DNA of 64,000 bases from Nocardioides luteus (GCF_014648595.1 NZ_BMRK01000008.1:62001-126000); one strand, 5' to 3'; shown: positions 53,605-62,985, numbered from the stretch's first letter. Translations and numbers: made by a program. Notes: generated by a model not told the origin, from the letters alone.

Positions 53605-54735
53605 TCAGCGGTACTCCACGTCCTGGTGGATCCGGCCCTCGGTGCTGGCCAGGCGCTCGCCGGAGCCGCCCCAGCGGCCGGCGATGATCTCGGCGGCGAT
53701 GGAGATGGCGGTCTCCTCCGGGGTGCGCGCGCCGAGGTCGAGGCCGATGGGGCTGCTCAGGCGGGCGATCTCCTCCTCGGTGAGGCCGGCTTCGCGCAGG
53801 CGGGCGAGGCGGTCGTCGTGGGTGCGGCGGGAGCCCATCGCGCCGACGTAGGCGATGTCGGGGAGGCGGAGGGCGACCTCGAGGAGAGGTACGTCGAACT
53901 TCGGGTCGTGGGTGAGGACGGCGATGACGGTGCGCTGGTCGATGCGGCCGGCCTCGACCTCGGCGTTCAGGTAGCGGTGGGGCCAGTCGACGACGACCTC
54001 GTCGGCCTCGGGGAAACGGGAGTTGGTCGCGAAGACGGGGCGGGCGTCGCAGACGGTGACGTGGTAGCCGAGGAACGCCCCGACCCGGGCCACCGCGGCG
54101 GCGAAGTCGATCGCACCGAAGACGAGCATGCGGGGCTTGGGCGCGAAGGACCAGACGAAGACGCGCATCCCCTCGCCGCGGCGCTCACCGTCGATGCCGT
54201 AGGACAGCGTCTGGTTGGTGCCATGGGCGAGCAGGCCGAGCGCGTCGTCGTGCACGGCGTCGTCCATCCGCGAGCTGCCCAGCGAGCCCTTGACCCCTTC
54301 GGGGCGGATCAGGACTCGGCGCCCGAGGATCTCGGGGTCGGGGTGCTCGATGACGGTCGCGAGCGCGATCGGGCTGCCGCTGCGTACGTCCTCGGCGAGC
54401 TCGCCGAGCTCGGGGAAGGTCTCCTTCGACACCTTCTCCACGAAGACGTCGAGGATGCCGCCGCAGGTCAGGCCGACCGAGAACGCGTCGTCGTCGGAGA
54501 CGCCGTAGCGGTTGAGCTCGGGGGTGCCGGTCTCGGCCACCTCGCGGGCGACCTCGTAGACGGCTCCCTCGACACAGCCGCCGGAGACGGAGCCGACGGC
54601 GGTCTCGTCGGGGCCGACGAGCATCGAGGCCCCTGGTGGGCGCGGCGCCGACTGGAAGGTCGCGACCACGGTGGCGACCGCGACGGTGTCGCCGGCCTCC
54701 CACCACTTCATCAGATCGTCGAGCACGTCACGCAC
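53605..54735 (-). CDS. XdhC/CoxF family molybdenum cofactor insertion protein
   Basis: 376-aa protein. The N-terminal XdhC/CoxI domain has VGSVSGGCVEGAVYE (about 48-62). The C-terminal Rossmann-like domain has MLVFGAIDFAAAVARVGAFLGY and later YVGAMGSRRTHDDRLARL. XdhC-type proteins bind and sulfurate or insert the molybdopterin cofactor of molybdenum hydroxylases. GTG start overlaps the coxE end by 8 nt. Confidence 0.9.
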   Translation of the reverse strand: MRDVLDDLMKWWEAGDTVAVATVVATFQSAPRPPGASMLVGPDETAVGSVSGGCVEGAVYEVAREVAETGTPELNRYGVSDDDAFSVGLTCGGILDVFVEKVSKETFPELGELAEDVRSGSPIALATVIEHPDPEILGRRVLIRPEGVKGSLGSSRMDDAVHDDALGLLAHGTNQTLSYGIDGERRGEGMRVFVWSFAPKPRMLVFGAIDFAAAVARVGAFLGYHVTVCDARPVFATNSRFPEADEVVVDWPHRYLNAEVEAGRIDQRTVIAVLTHDPKFDVPLLEVALRLPDIAYVGAMGSRRTHDDRLARLREAGLTEEEIARLSSPIGLDLGARTPEETAISIAAEIIAGRWGGSGERLASTEGRIHQDVEYR

Positions 54736-55840
54736 GCGCGATCACCTCCACCAGATCCTCGTACGTCGCCAGCGAATGTCCGGCGACGAAGTCGTCCACG
54801 TGCGGCAGCACGGCGACGATGCCTCGCTGCAGCGGCTCATAGCCAATTTTGCCACGATGCGGGTTGACCCACACCGTGCGATGGGCGAGGCGGTGCAGCC
54901 TCGCGGTCTGCTCTGCGAGAAGCGTGGGGTCGCCACGCTCCCAGCCGTCGCTCGCGATGACCACGACCGCGCCTCTTGCGAGGCCTTGGTGTCGCTGCAG
55001 GAACGCCTGCAGGTCCTCGCCGAGCCGGGTGCCGCCCGACCAGTCGGGCACGGTGTCGCCCGCGGCGACCAGCGCGCGGTCCGGGTCGCGGTGACGCATC
55101 GCCCGGGTGACGTTGGTCAGCCGGGTGCCCATCGTGAACACCGCCCCCGTGGTGGTCGAGCTCGTCGAGCCTCCTGAGGTCACTCGGTGGGCGACCCTCA
55201 GCAGCACGTCCGCGTAGGAGCTCATCGACCCGGACACGTCGATCAGCCACACCACGCGCCGCGGCCGGTCGCCACGTCGCCGGTAGTGGATCCCGGCCGG
55301 TTCGCCGAGGTGCTGCAGGCTGGCGCGCAGGGTGCGGTGGGCGTCGACGCGTCCGCGCCGCCAGGGGTCCTGGCGCGGGGTGCGCCGCCGAGGCGTCCGC
55401 GGACGGAGGCGCGCGATCAGCGCCGCGAGCCGCTCCTGCTCGACCGGGTCGAGACCGGCGACGTCGCGGTGGCGCAGCGTCTCGAGCTCGCTGGCACGCG
55501 CGCGGATGACGTCCTCGACGTCCTCACCCTCCCCCTCGCCCGGCTGCGGCTCGGTCTCAGGCAGCGTGGAGGTGGTCGTGACCGTACGCGGTGGCCCCTG
55601 CGGCATCGGCATCTTGGCGGTCGTGTCGAACCAGGCCTCGAAGACCTGGTCGAAACGGCGCAGGTCGTCGGGGCCGGCACACAGCGTCGCCCGGCCCGCG
55701 GTGTAGGTCGCCACCGGGTCGTCGGCGCCGACGATCGCGGTCGCCTGCAGGAAGCCGTGGGCGCGGTCCTGGGTCACCTGCACTCCGGCCGACCTGAGCG
55801 CCCGGGTGAAGCCGAGCAGGATCTCGGGGCCGTCGCTCAT
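54728..55840 (-). CDS. coxE: CoxE-like vWA protein
   Basis: 370-aa soluble protein. The C-terminal vWA domain has MIDAS DVSGSMSSYA (about 200). CoxE works with the CoxD ATPase in maturing the CO dehydrogenase active site. An in-frame stretch GGSTSSTTTG right after the MIDAS helix is encoded by an interspersed repeat (55151-55171), an insertion in an otherwise conserved domain. Confidence 0.88.
   Translation of the reverse strand: MSDGPEILLGFTRALRSAGVQVTQDRAHGFLQATAIVGADDPVATYTAGRATLCAGPDDLRRFDQVFEAWFDTTAKMPMPQGPPRTVTTTSTLPETEPQPGEGEGEDVEDVIRARASELETLRHRDVAGLDPVEQERLAALIARLRPRTPRRRTPRQDPWRRGRVDAHRTLRASLQHLGEPAGIHYRRRGDRPRRVVWLIDVSGSMSSYADVLLRVAHRVTSGGSTSSTTTGAVFTMGTRLTNVTRAMRHRDPDRALVAAGDTVPDWSGGTRLGEDLQAFLQRHQGLARGAVVVIASDGWERGDPTLLAEQTARLHRLAHRTVWVNPHRGKIGYEPLQRGIVAVLPHVDDFVAGHSLATYEDLVEVIARA
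55151..55171. repeat. Interspersed palindromic repeat in coxE
   Basis: GGTGGTCGAGCTCGTCGAGCC copy, in frame inside the coxE vWA domain. Confidence 0.75.
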
Positions 55841-55914
55841 GCCGCCACTTCCGTAGGGCGGGGCGAAGAGTACGGAAATGGCGGCCTGAGGCCGATCGTC
55901 GCTCGCTGACGATC
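55841..55914. other. Two hairpins in the coxD-coxE gap
   Basis: First stem GCCGCCACTTCCGTA (55841-55855) pairs with TACGGAAATGGCGGC (55871-55885), 14 of 15 matches. Second stem GATCGTC / GACGATC (55894-55900, 55908-55914). They occupy nearly all of the 76-nt gap and may set the ratio of CoxD to CoxE or act as a processing site. Confidence 0.65.
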
Positions 55915-55916
55915 GC

Positions 55917-56795
55917 TCATACCAGCAGCCGATCCAGCGCGGCCCGGACGCGGTCGGCGTCCTCGCGGTGCTTGACGAGCGCGCCGAGCGTCGCGGCAGC
56001 GCTCTCCAGGTGCATCTCGGTCGTGCCGAGGTGGTGCAGGGCGCGGGCCCAGTCGAGGGTCTCGGCGACCCCGGGCGGCTTGAGCAGCGCGCTCGCCCCC
56101 TCGGCGCTGCGCAGCTGCTGGACCACCGTGACCACCTGGCGGGCGAGCTGCTCGGCGACCTCGGGGGCTCGGCTGCGTACGATCTCGATCTCGCGGTCCA
56201 GGCCCGGGTGGTCGATCCAGTGGTAGAGGCAGCGGCGCTTGAGGGCGTCGTGGAGCTCGCGGGTGCGGTTGGAGGTGAGCACGACGACCGGTGGCACGCT
56301 CGCGGCGACCGTGCCGAACTCCGGGATCGTGACCTGGTAGGTGGACAGCACCTCCAGCAGGAACGCCTCGAACTCGTCGTCGGCCCGGTCGACCTCGTCG
56401 ACGAGCAGCACCGACGGCGACTGCCTCAGCGCTGCCAGCACCGGCCGGGCGAGCAGGAAGCGCTCGTCGTAGAGCGACTTCTCGGCCTCCTCCACATCCG
56501 CTGCTGTGCCGGCCGCCTCGAGCGCGCGCAGGTGCAGGATCTGGCGGGCGAAGTCCCAGTCGTAGAGCGCCTGGGTGGCGTCGATCCCCTCGTAGCACTG
56601 CATCCGCACCAGGGGCAGGTCCAGCGCCTGCGCGACCGCCTCCGCGAGCGCGGTCTTGCCGGTGCCGGGCTCACCCTCGAGCAGCAGCGGCCGCTGCATC
56701 TTCAGCCCGAGGAAGGTCACCGTCGCCAGCTCGGGGTCGGCCAGGTATCCGGTCGCGGCCAGCCGCTCAGCGATCTCCCGGGGCGTCAGGTCCAT
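55917..56795 (-). CDS. coxD: CoxD-like AAA+ ATPase
   Basis: 292-aa MoxR-class ATPase. Walker A is GEPGTGKT (residues 41-48), Walker B is SVLLVDEVDRADDEFEAFLLEVL and the sensor is VVLTSNRTRELHDALKRRCLYHWIDHP. CoxD is the ATPase needed to introduce sulfur and copper into CO dehydrogenase in Oligotropha; in form II clusters a similar maturase role is assumed. It is upstream of coxE in the same direction. Confidence 0.9.
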   Translation of the reverse strand: MDLTPREIAERLAATGYLADPELATVTFLGLKMQRPLLLEGEPGTGKTALAEAVAQALDLPLVRMQCYEGIDATQALYDWDFARQILHLRALEAAGTAADVEEAEKSLYDERFLLARPVLAALRQSPSVLLVDEVDRADDEFEAFLLEVLSTYQVTIPEFGTVAASVPPVVVLTSNRTRELHDALKRRCLYHWIDHPGLDREIEIVRSRAPEVAEQLARQVVTVVQQLRSAEGASALLKPPGVAETLDWARALHHLGTTEMHLESAAATLGALVKHREDADRVRAALDRLLV

Positions 56796-56868
56796 GACCC
56801 GAGCCTAGAACGCGAAGCGTTGGTAAGCGGTTGGACGACCTCGAAGGAGGGTAGGAACGAGAACTCGT

Positions 56869-57603
56869 TCACCGGCGGTCGACGTCGTGGCCGCCGGCCA
56901 GGTCGCCGCACTCCACCAGACGTACGCCGTGGGTGCCCAGATAACCACGCGCACCCTGGTCACCGACGGCAGCCTCGATGACCCCGGCCCAGTGCTCCCG
57001 CCCGATCAGCACCGGATGCCCCGGCACCCCTCGATAAGCCGCCCGCGCCAAGCTGGATCCGGTGGTCGAGCCGAAGGTCGATCCGGTGGTCGAGCCGAAG
57101 GTCGATCCGGTGGTCGAGCCGGTGGTCGAGCCGGTGGTCGAGCCGGTGGTCGAGCTTGTCGAGACCACCCGCCCCACAACCCCACTGTCCGTGCTCGAAT
57201 CGGTGGTCGAGCTTGTCGAGACCACCCGCCCCACAACCCCACTGTCCGTGCTCGAATCGGTGGTCGAGCTTGTCGAGACCACCCTCGCAACAACATCGCT
57301 CCCCACATCCGGCAGATCCACCAGATGCACAAGTGCCGCCTCGACCTCGGACGAGAGCCCCGAGAGCCCGACCCGCAAAGACGCCCCCATCCCCTCGTCC
57401 CAGTCCTGCGCGACCACGACCCGCTGATCACCCGGCAGCAGCGCGCGTGCCTCCTCGGCCGCAGCGCCGAGCACGACGAGCACCTCGTCACAACCACCCT
57501 CGCGCAGCACCTCGACAGACCGGACCAACCAGTCGTCGACGAGCGCCTTCGGGGTGCCCATCCGCCGGCCGGCACCGGCGGCCAGCAGCACTCCCGCGAT
57601 CAT
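56869..57603 (-). CDS. MocA/MobA-like molybdenum cofactor nucleotidyltransferase with repeat insertion
   Basis: 244-aa protein. The N-terminal GVLLAAGAGRRMGTPKAL binds NTP; EGMGASLRVGL and HLVDLPDVGSDVV follow; VPGHPVLIGREHW completes the family pattern. Between VVAR and LARAAYRG about 75 residues of V/S/T/G/D repeats (STSSTTDSSTDSGVVGR units) are inserted, encoded by the repeat cluster at 57061-57284. Relatives are about 190 aa. It probably transfers CMP to molybdopterin for the cox enzyme. Confidence 0.85.
   Translation of the reverse strand: MIAGVLLAAGAGRRMGTPKALVDDWLVRSVEVLREGGCDEVLVVLGAAAEEARALLPGDQRVVVAQDWDEGMGASLRVGLSGLSSEVEAALVHLVDLPDVGSDVVARVVSTSSTTDSSTDSGVVGRVVSTSSTTDSSTDSGVVGRVVSTSSTTGSTTGSTTGSTTGSTFGSTTGSTFGSTTGSSLARAAYRGVPGHPVLIGREHWAGVIEAAVGDQGARGYLGTHGVRLVECGDLAGGHDVDRR
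57061..57284. repeat. Expanded repeat cluster inside the mocA-like gene
   Basis: Two 24-nt units (57061-57084, 57085-57108) and three 12-nt GGTGGTCGAGCC units (57109-57144) come first. Two identical 57-nt units follow (57145-57201, 57202-57258) plus a partial third from 57259. Each 57-nt unit contains the palindrome GGTGGTCGAGCTTGTCGAGA... and is 19 codons long, so the reading frame is kept. Confidence 0.88.
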
Positions 57604-57613
57604 CCGCCGAGGA

Positions 57614-58183
57614 TCACTTGAAGGCGTTGGTGTAGAGCTTCTGCAGCTTCGGGCTCTTGACCTCGCTGTAGCCGCAGCCGATGACCTTCGCGTCGCCCTT
57701 GGCCGCGACCAGATAGGTCTTGCCCTTCTCGAACTCGGGCATCGGGATCGTGCTGGGCGCCGGCAGCACGACCCGGACGGTGTCGGTGCCACCGAAGCCG
57801 TCGGCGTACATCCACGTCTTCACCCGCAGCACGGCCGCGCTCCTGTCGACGCTCTCGACGGTGCCCTCGAAGGCCAGCGCCGCGTTCTTCGCCAACCACT
57901 TCGCGGTCGGCGGGATGCAGCGCGCGGCGTCGGCAACCACCGTCAGCTCGGTCGCTCCGTCGCCCTGGGCAGGGGCGGACGCCGACTCCGACGGAGGCGC
58001 AGCGGTCTCGGTCACCGTGGCCGTCGGCGAAGCGGGCCCGGCAGCAGGGTCCTCGGCGTCGTCGTCGGTGCCGAGGATGCCGAACGAGGCGACGACGGCG
58101 ACCAGCACGACCGCGGCAGCGACGACGGCCGCGACCCAGCGCCATGGCGACTTCTTGGTCTCAGATCCGGCATCGACGCTCAT
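57614..58183 (-). CDS. Hypothetical membrane-anchored exported protein
   Basis: 189-aa protein: short cytoplasmic N-terminus, one TM (WVAAVVAAAVVLVAVVASFGIL), a Ser/Pro/Thr linker, then an extracellular domain with two cysteines (AARCIPP, VIGCGYS). Family not recognised. The ATG at 58181-58183 has CATGAT 6 nt upstream. It ends 10 nt before the mocA-like gene and may be co-transcribed. Confidence 0.7.
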   Translation of the reverse strand: MSVDAGSETKKSPWRWVAAVVAAAVVLVAVVASFGILGTDDDAEDPAAGPASPTATVTETAAPPSESASAPAQGDGATELTVVADAARCIPPTAKWLAKNAALAFEGTVESVDRSAAVLRVKTWMYADGFGGTDTVRVVLPAPSTIPMPEFEKGKTYLVAAKGDAKVIGCGYSEVKSPKLQKLYTNAFK

Positions 58184-58468
58184 GCCAACATCATGCCCCA
58201 TCGTCGGCTGCGATCCTTGGACCCCTGTGACGGCCCGGTTGACACACACAGGCGAGGCCTGGATTTCGTGAACCCGGACCCCGCCAGCCGCTGCAGAACC
58301 TCACCCGGACTCTGCTTGAGGAGCCGAGCTCCCCAGATCCAGACGCTTCCCCGCAGTCGGCCACTGTGTGTGGAGCACCTATGCTGCGTTACCGATCTGT
58401 TGTCGAGACAGTGTCGAAAGTCCTCTTCTCCTGGGGCCTGTGGGCCCCACCCGTATCGCCTGATCAGG
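58184..58468. other. Intergenic region, no gene seen
   Basis: 285 nt between two leftward genes. Slightly less GC-rich. I see no RNA gene or clear terminator. Confidence 0.5.
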
Positions 58469-59527
58469 TCATCCCAGATGGCGATCGAGGAACCTGACGA
58501 CCCTCCGGATGGACAGGTCCCACTGCGGACCGAAGGCGTGCTGCTCGCCCTCGTAGACCCACAGCCGCTGCTGCACGCCAGCCTCCGCCATCAGGTCCCG
58601 GGTCGTGTAGGCCCACCTGATCGGGCAGGACTCGTCGTTGGTCCCGTGGTGCATCTGCAGCGGCACCGCGATGCGGTCGAAGTACGTCCGCGCCGAGAGT
58701 CCCTCCCAGAACTCGGGCGCCGTCCTCGGATCGCCGTGCTTGCGATAGAGCCGAGCCACCTCGTCGGGGCGCGACGGCACCGCCCACCGGTTGATGTTGT
58801 CGACGATGTCCGAGGAGACCGACGCGTACGTCACTCCGGCCCGAACCAGGTCCGGTTGGGCGACGAGCACGTTCATCACCACTCCCCCACCCATGGACCG
58901 GCCGAGCAGCGCGGTGCGCTCCGGGTCGACGTACGGAAGCCTCTTCATCGCCTGGACGGCGTTGATGGTGTCGCGCGTGTAGCCGAGGCGGCTCTCGTCC
59001 TCCTCGGTGCCCTCCGGGATGGGCGAGGAGCCGGCGTGGCCGCGGTAGTCGGTGTGCAGGACCACGTAACCCTCCCGGGCCAGCCGGTCCTGCTCGCGCC
59101 GCAGCCCCTGGCCGGTGACGTAGATGTCGGTGTCGATGTGGCCGTGGGCGAAGACGACGCCGGGGAACGGCCCCTGCCCGCGCGGCCGGAAGAGCACACC
59201 GGTGATGGTCAGCCGTCCGCTCGGGTAGCTGACCTCGAAGCGGCGGTAGGCATCGGTGCTCCCCGCCTCCCGCAGCACCTTCACCCGCCCGCCCGGGAAG
59301 TCCTCCCGCATCAGCTGCGCGAGCGAGACCTTGTCGGTGACCGGCGGGAGCGTCTCGGACGGACTCTGCGAGGGCGACGCGGGTGACGACGAGGCCGTCG
59401 AGGTAGGCGGGCTCGTCGGGCTCGTCGGGCTCGGTGCCCGAGACGCCGGCGCACCGACCGGCTCACCACCGCATCCGACAAGCAGCACGGCCGAGACGAC
59501 CACCCCCGCCAGCGCCTTCGGGCTCAT
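58469..59527 (-). CDS. Alpha/beta hydrolase lipoprotein (S9-like)
   Basis: 352-aa exported hydrolase. The lipobox VLLVGC is near residue 19, followed by a Ser/Pro linker. The hydrolase domain has VVFAHGHID as oxyanion region, nucleophile LLGRSMGGG, acid in HGTNDESCP and base in EGEQHAFGP. Family of dienelactone hydrolase/S9 peptidase relatives; substrate unknown. The start is supported by TACCCT 7 nt upstream. Confidence 0.87.
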   Translation of the reverse strand: MSPKALAGVVVSAVLLVGCGGEPVGAPASRAPSPTSPTSPPTSTASSSPASPSQSPSETLPPVTDKVSLAQLMREDFPGGRVKVLREAGSTDAYRRFEVSYPSGRLTITGVLFRPRGQGPFPGVVFAHGHIDTDIYVTGQGLRREQDRLAREGYVVLHTDYRGHAGSSPIPEGTEEDESRLGYTRDTINAVQAMKRLPYVDPERTALLGRSMGGGVVMNVLVAQPDLVRAGVTYASVSSDIVDNINRWAVPSRPDEVARLYRKHGDPRTAPEFWEGLSARTYFDRIAVPLQMHHGTNDESCPIRWAYTTRDLMAEAGVQQRLWVYEGEQHAFGPQWDLSIRRVVRFLDRHLG

Positions 59528-59534
59528 GTCGCTG

Positions 59535-59540
59535 AGGGTA
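59535..59540 (-). promoter_or_regulatory. -10 box of hydrolase lipoprotein
   Basis: Minus-strand TACCCT 7 nt before the ATG at 59527; leaderless pattern. Confidence 0.45.
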
Positions 59541-59572
59541 GTCCGATTCCTGGGCTGTCGGGGCTGGGGCGG

Positions 59573-59631
59573 TAGTCCAGGGAGTTTCGGTCGGTTTACT
59601 CGCCAGTAACCGGCCAGAACTCCCTGGACTA
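59573..59631. repeat. 59-bp nested palindrome
   Basis: Perfect 14-bp arms TAGTCCAGGGAGTT / AACTCCCTGGACTA enclose a second stem (GGTTTACT / AGTAACC around CGCC). It lies between groEL's terminator and the lipoprotein gene; may be a dispersed palindromic element. Confidence 0.7.
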
Positions 59632-59661
59632 TCCGAATCACCTGACATAACCCGAACAACG

Positions 59662-59695
59662 AAAGAGGGCCCCTCCCGAAGGAGAGGCCCTCTTT
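59662..59695 (-). terminator. Rho-independent terminator of groEL
   Basis: 15-bp stem AAAGAGGGCCCCTCC / GGAGAGGCCCTCTTT with one mismatch and a UUCG loop on the transcript, followed by a T-containing stretch (TCTTTCGTTGTT). It lies 22 nt after the groEL stop. Confidence 0.85.
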
Positions 59696-59716
59696 GGTGA
59701 GGCTAGCGAGCTGGGA

Positions 59717-61366
<1,650 letters not shown>

Positions 61367-61480
61367 TCACTTGGGAAGTTCGTTGGATCCGGTCCGATGG
61401 GTTGCCCGCGACGGACGACGCCGCTCCCGGCAGAACCCTTCACTGCCGCTCGCAACGCCTCAACGTCACCGGTCCGGTTG

Positions 61481-61507
61481 TTGTCACTCTCATGGTAAGA
61501 GTGCCAG
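61481..61507 (-). promoter_or_regulatory. CIRCE element 2
   Basis: TTGTCACTC-N9-GAGTGCCAG against the consensus TTAGCACTC-N9-GAGTGCTAA: 14 of 18 positions. It lies downstream of the promoter, in the leader. Confidence 0.7.
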
Positions 61508-61512
61508 CCTCA

Positions 61513-61541
61513 TGTTTAGCACTCGACCCCCGAGAGTGCAA
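61513..61541 (-). promoter_or_regulatory. groEL promoter
   Basis: Minus-strand TTGCAC (61536-61541), 17-nt spacer, TAAACA (61513-61518): a good sigma-A-type promoter wholly overlapped by CIRCE element 1. Confidence 0.75.
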
Positions 61542-61542
61542 G
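61516..61542 (-). promoter_or_regulatory. CIRCE element 1
   Basis: TTAGCACTC-N9-GAGTGCAAG: left arm perfect, right arm 7 of 9. HrcA bound here would cover the promoter from -35 to -10. Confidence 0.85.
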
Positions 61543-61568
61543 AAATTCGGGACCGGTGACGGAGGAGG

Positions 61569-62291
61569 TCAGCCGACCTTGACGCTCTTCTCGACCGGCT
61601 CGGCGTCGCCGACCTCGACCTCGAGCGTGAGCTGGTGGCCGGGCTGGTTCTTGAAGTTGGTCCCGTAGGACACGGTCTCACCAGGCGCGAGCGGCATCGG
61701 CTGGTCGGGGTCGTACTTGGTGAAGTCGGCCATGTCGCTCTCGTCGCCGCCGTTGATCTTGAACTTCGTGTAGAGCTCGTTGTCGGTGATGCCGGGCATG
61801 CCGCCGAGGTAGGCCCAGTCGTCCCACTTGGCGTCGACCTCGACGTCGTCCTCCTCGAGGTCCACCGGCGAGCTCCCGTTGTTGGTGATGACGTAGTTGA
61901 GGAACAGCAGGTCGTCGCCCTTGACGATCAGCGGCTTCTTCGTCTTGTTGTCGACGACGTTGCCGTCCTTGGGCGCCTTGGCGGTGCCGGCGTCGTAGAC
62001 GTCGACGGAGATGTCGCCGGCCTGGATGGTGATCAGCTTCTTGCCGGTCTCGTACGTCGGCTTGGCCCATGCCGGCGCCTTGAAGTCGCCGCTCGCAGCA
62101 CCCTCCTCGGCAGAGGGCGAGGCGTCAGCCGTCTCGGACTCGGTGGTCTCGGCCGTCGATGTGTCCTCGCCGTCGTCGGAGCCGGAGTCGTCGGAGCCGC
62201 AGGCGGCGAGCGGGCCGGTGACGGCGACGAGCGCGAGCGCTCCGATCACGCTGCTGCGACGAGCGACGGGCTTACGGAAATGAAGTGCCAC
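61569..62291 (-). CDS. Secreted lipoprotein, hypothetical
   Basis: 240-aa lipoprotein: signal peptide with lipobox GPLAAC (Cys near residue 31), an acidic Ser/Thr linker and a beta-rich domain (LFLNYVITNNGSSPVDLEEDDVEV). This resembles the DUF4352-like immunoglobulin-type domains of extracellular lipoproteins. GTG start with GGGGGA upstream. Function unknown. Confidence 0.78.
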   Translation of the reverse strand: MALHFRKPVARRSSVIGALALVAVTGPLAACGSDDSGSDDGEDTSTAETTESETADASPSAEEGAASGDFKAPAWAKPTYETGKKLITIQAGDISVDVYDAGTAKAPKDGNVVDNKTKKPLIVKGDDLLFLNYVITNNGSSPVDLEEDDVEVDAKWDDWAYLGGMPGITDNELYTKFKINGGDESDMADFTKYDPDQPMPLAPGETVSYGTNFKNQPGHQLTLEVEVGDAEPVEKSVKVG

Positions 62292-62374
62292 AGGTATCCC
62301 CCGAGAGATGTCAGGCCGTTGTCTTTACCTTCATCATGCCGGGTCCGTCGCGGCCCGGGGCAGCGCAACGCCGG

Positions 62375-62908
62375 TCAGAGACGCTTCGCGAGCTCGGCGA
62401 ACTCGAGGTCGTCGCGCAGCGGCAGACCGAAGCGCTCGTCGCCGTAGGGGAAGGGCTCGAATCGGCCCGTCCGCTCGAACCCGCGCCGCTCGTAGAACGC
62501 GATCAGCTCCTCGCGCTGGCGGATCACCGTCATCCGGATCTCGCGCGCACCCCACGCCCGCGCGATCCGCTCCGCCTCGGCGATGACCTCTTTGCCGACA
62601 CCAGCGCCCTGCAGCCGCGGCGACACCGAGAACATCCCGAAATAGACGTACGCATCCCGCTTCTCGAGCTGGCAGCAGGCGACGATCACCCCCGGCCGAT
62701 CCGCCGGCTGCTCCGCGACCAGCAGTCGCGCACCCGGCCCGGTGATGACGTCGCGTACGCCCTCGGCATCCGTCCGCTGGCCGGCCAGCAGGTCCGCCTC
62801 GGTGGTCCAGCCGGCCCGCGAGGCGTCGCCGCGATAGGCGGACTCGATCAGCGCGACCAGGGCCTCGACGTCGGAGAGGGTCGCGTCACGGAAGGTCAGC
62901 TGGGGCAC
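62375..62908 (-). CDS. GNAT family N-acetyltransferase
   Basis: 177-aa acetyltransferase. The acetyl-CoA motif SVSPRLQGAGVGKEVIAEAERIARAWG and the following RMTVIRQREELIAFYERRGFERTGR are the GNAT A and B motifs. Substrate unknown. The GTG at 62906-62908 has TATTTT exactly 6 nt upstream, which decides it over the longer in-frame start. Confidence 0.87.
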   Translation of the reverse strand: MPQLTFRDATLSDVEALVALIESAYRGDASRAGWTTEADLLAGQRTDAEGVRDVITGPGARLLVAEQPADRPGVIVACCQLEKRDAYVYFGMFSVSPRLQGAGVGKEVIAEAERIARAWGAREIRMTVIRQREELIAFYERRGFERTGRFEPFPYGDERFGLPLRDDLEFAELAKRL

Positions 62909-62914
62909 GCGCCC

Positions 62915-62920
62915 AAAATA
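62915..62920 (-). promoter_or_regulatory. -10 box of GNAT gene
   Basis: Minus-strand TATTTT exactly 6 nt before the GTG; leaderless pattern. Confidence 0.5.
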
Positions 62921-62954
62921 CGGCACCACAGGATTTGAATCGGATTCGCTAGAC

Positions 62955-62968
62955 GAGAACACGTTCTA
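62955..62968. promoter_or_regulatory. KstR-like operator
   Basis: GAGAACACGTTCTA fits the steroid-regulator motif TNNAACNNGTTNNA except at the first base. It lies just upstream of the CACACT -10 (62974-62979) of the acyl-CoA synthetase gene. KstR represses sterol catabolism genes, including fadD19, in mycobacteria and rhodococci; assignment here is inferred. Confidence 0.6.
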
Positions 62969-62973
62969 GTTGC

Positions 62974-62979
62974 CACACT
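62974..62979 (+). promoter_or_regulatory. -10 box of acyl-CoA synthetase gene
   Basis: CACACT exactly 6 nt before the GTG at 62986, just downstream of the KstR-like site. Weak match to TANNNT. Confidence 0.35.
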
Positions 62980-62985
62980 CGGGAT

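Noticed and set aside
57061-57284. CRISPR-like array
   Set aside because: Units are direct tandem copies without unique spacers and stay in frame in a coding gene; no cas genes.
62921-62945. tRNA 3' end (GATTCAAATCCTGTGGTGCC on the minus strand resembles a T-arm)
   Set aside because: The preceding 50 nt do not fold into D and anticodon arms and overlap the KstR-like promoter region.
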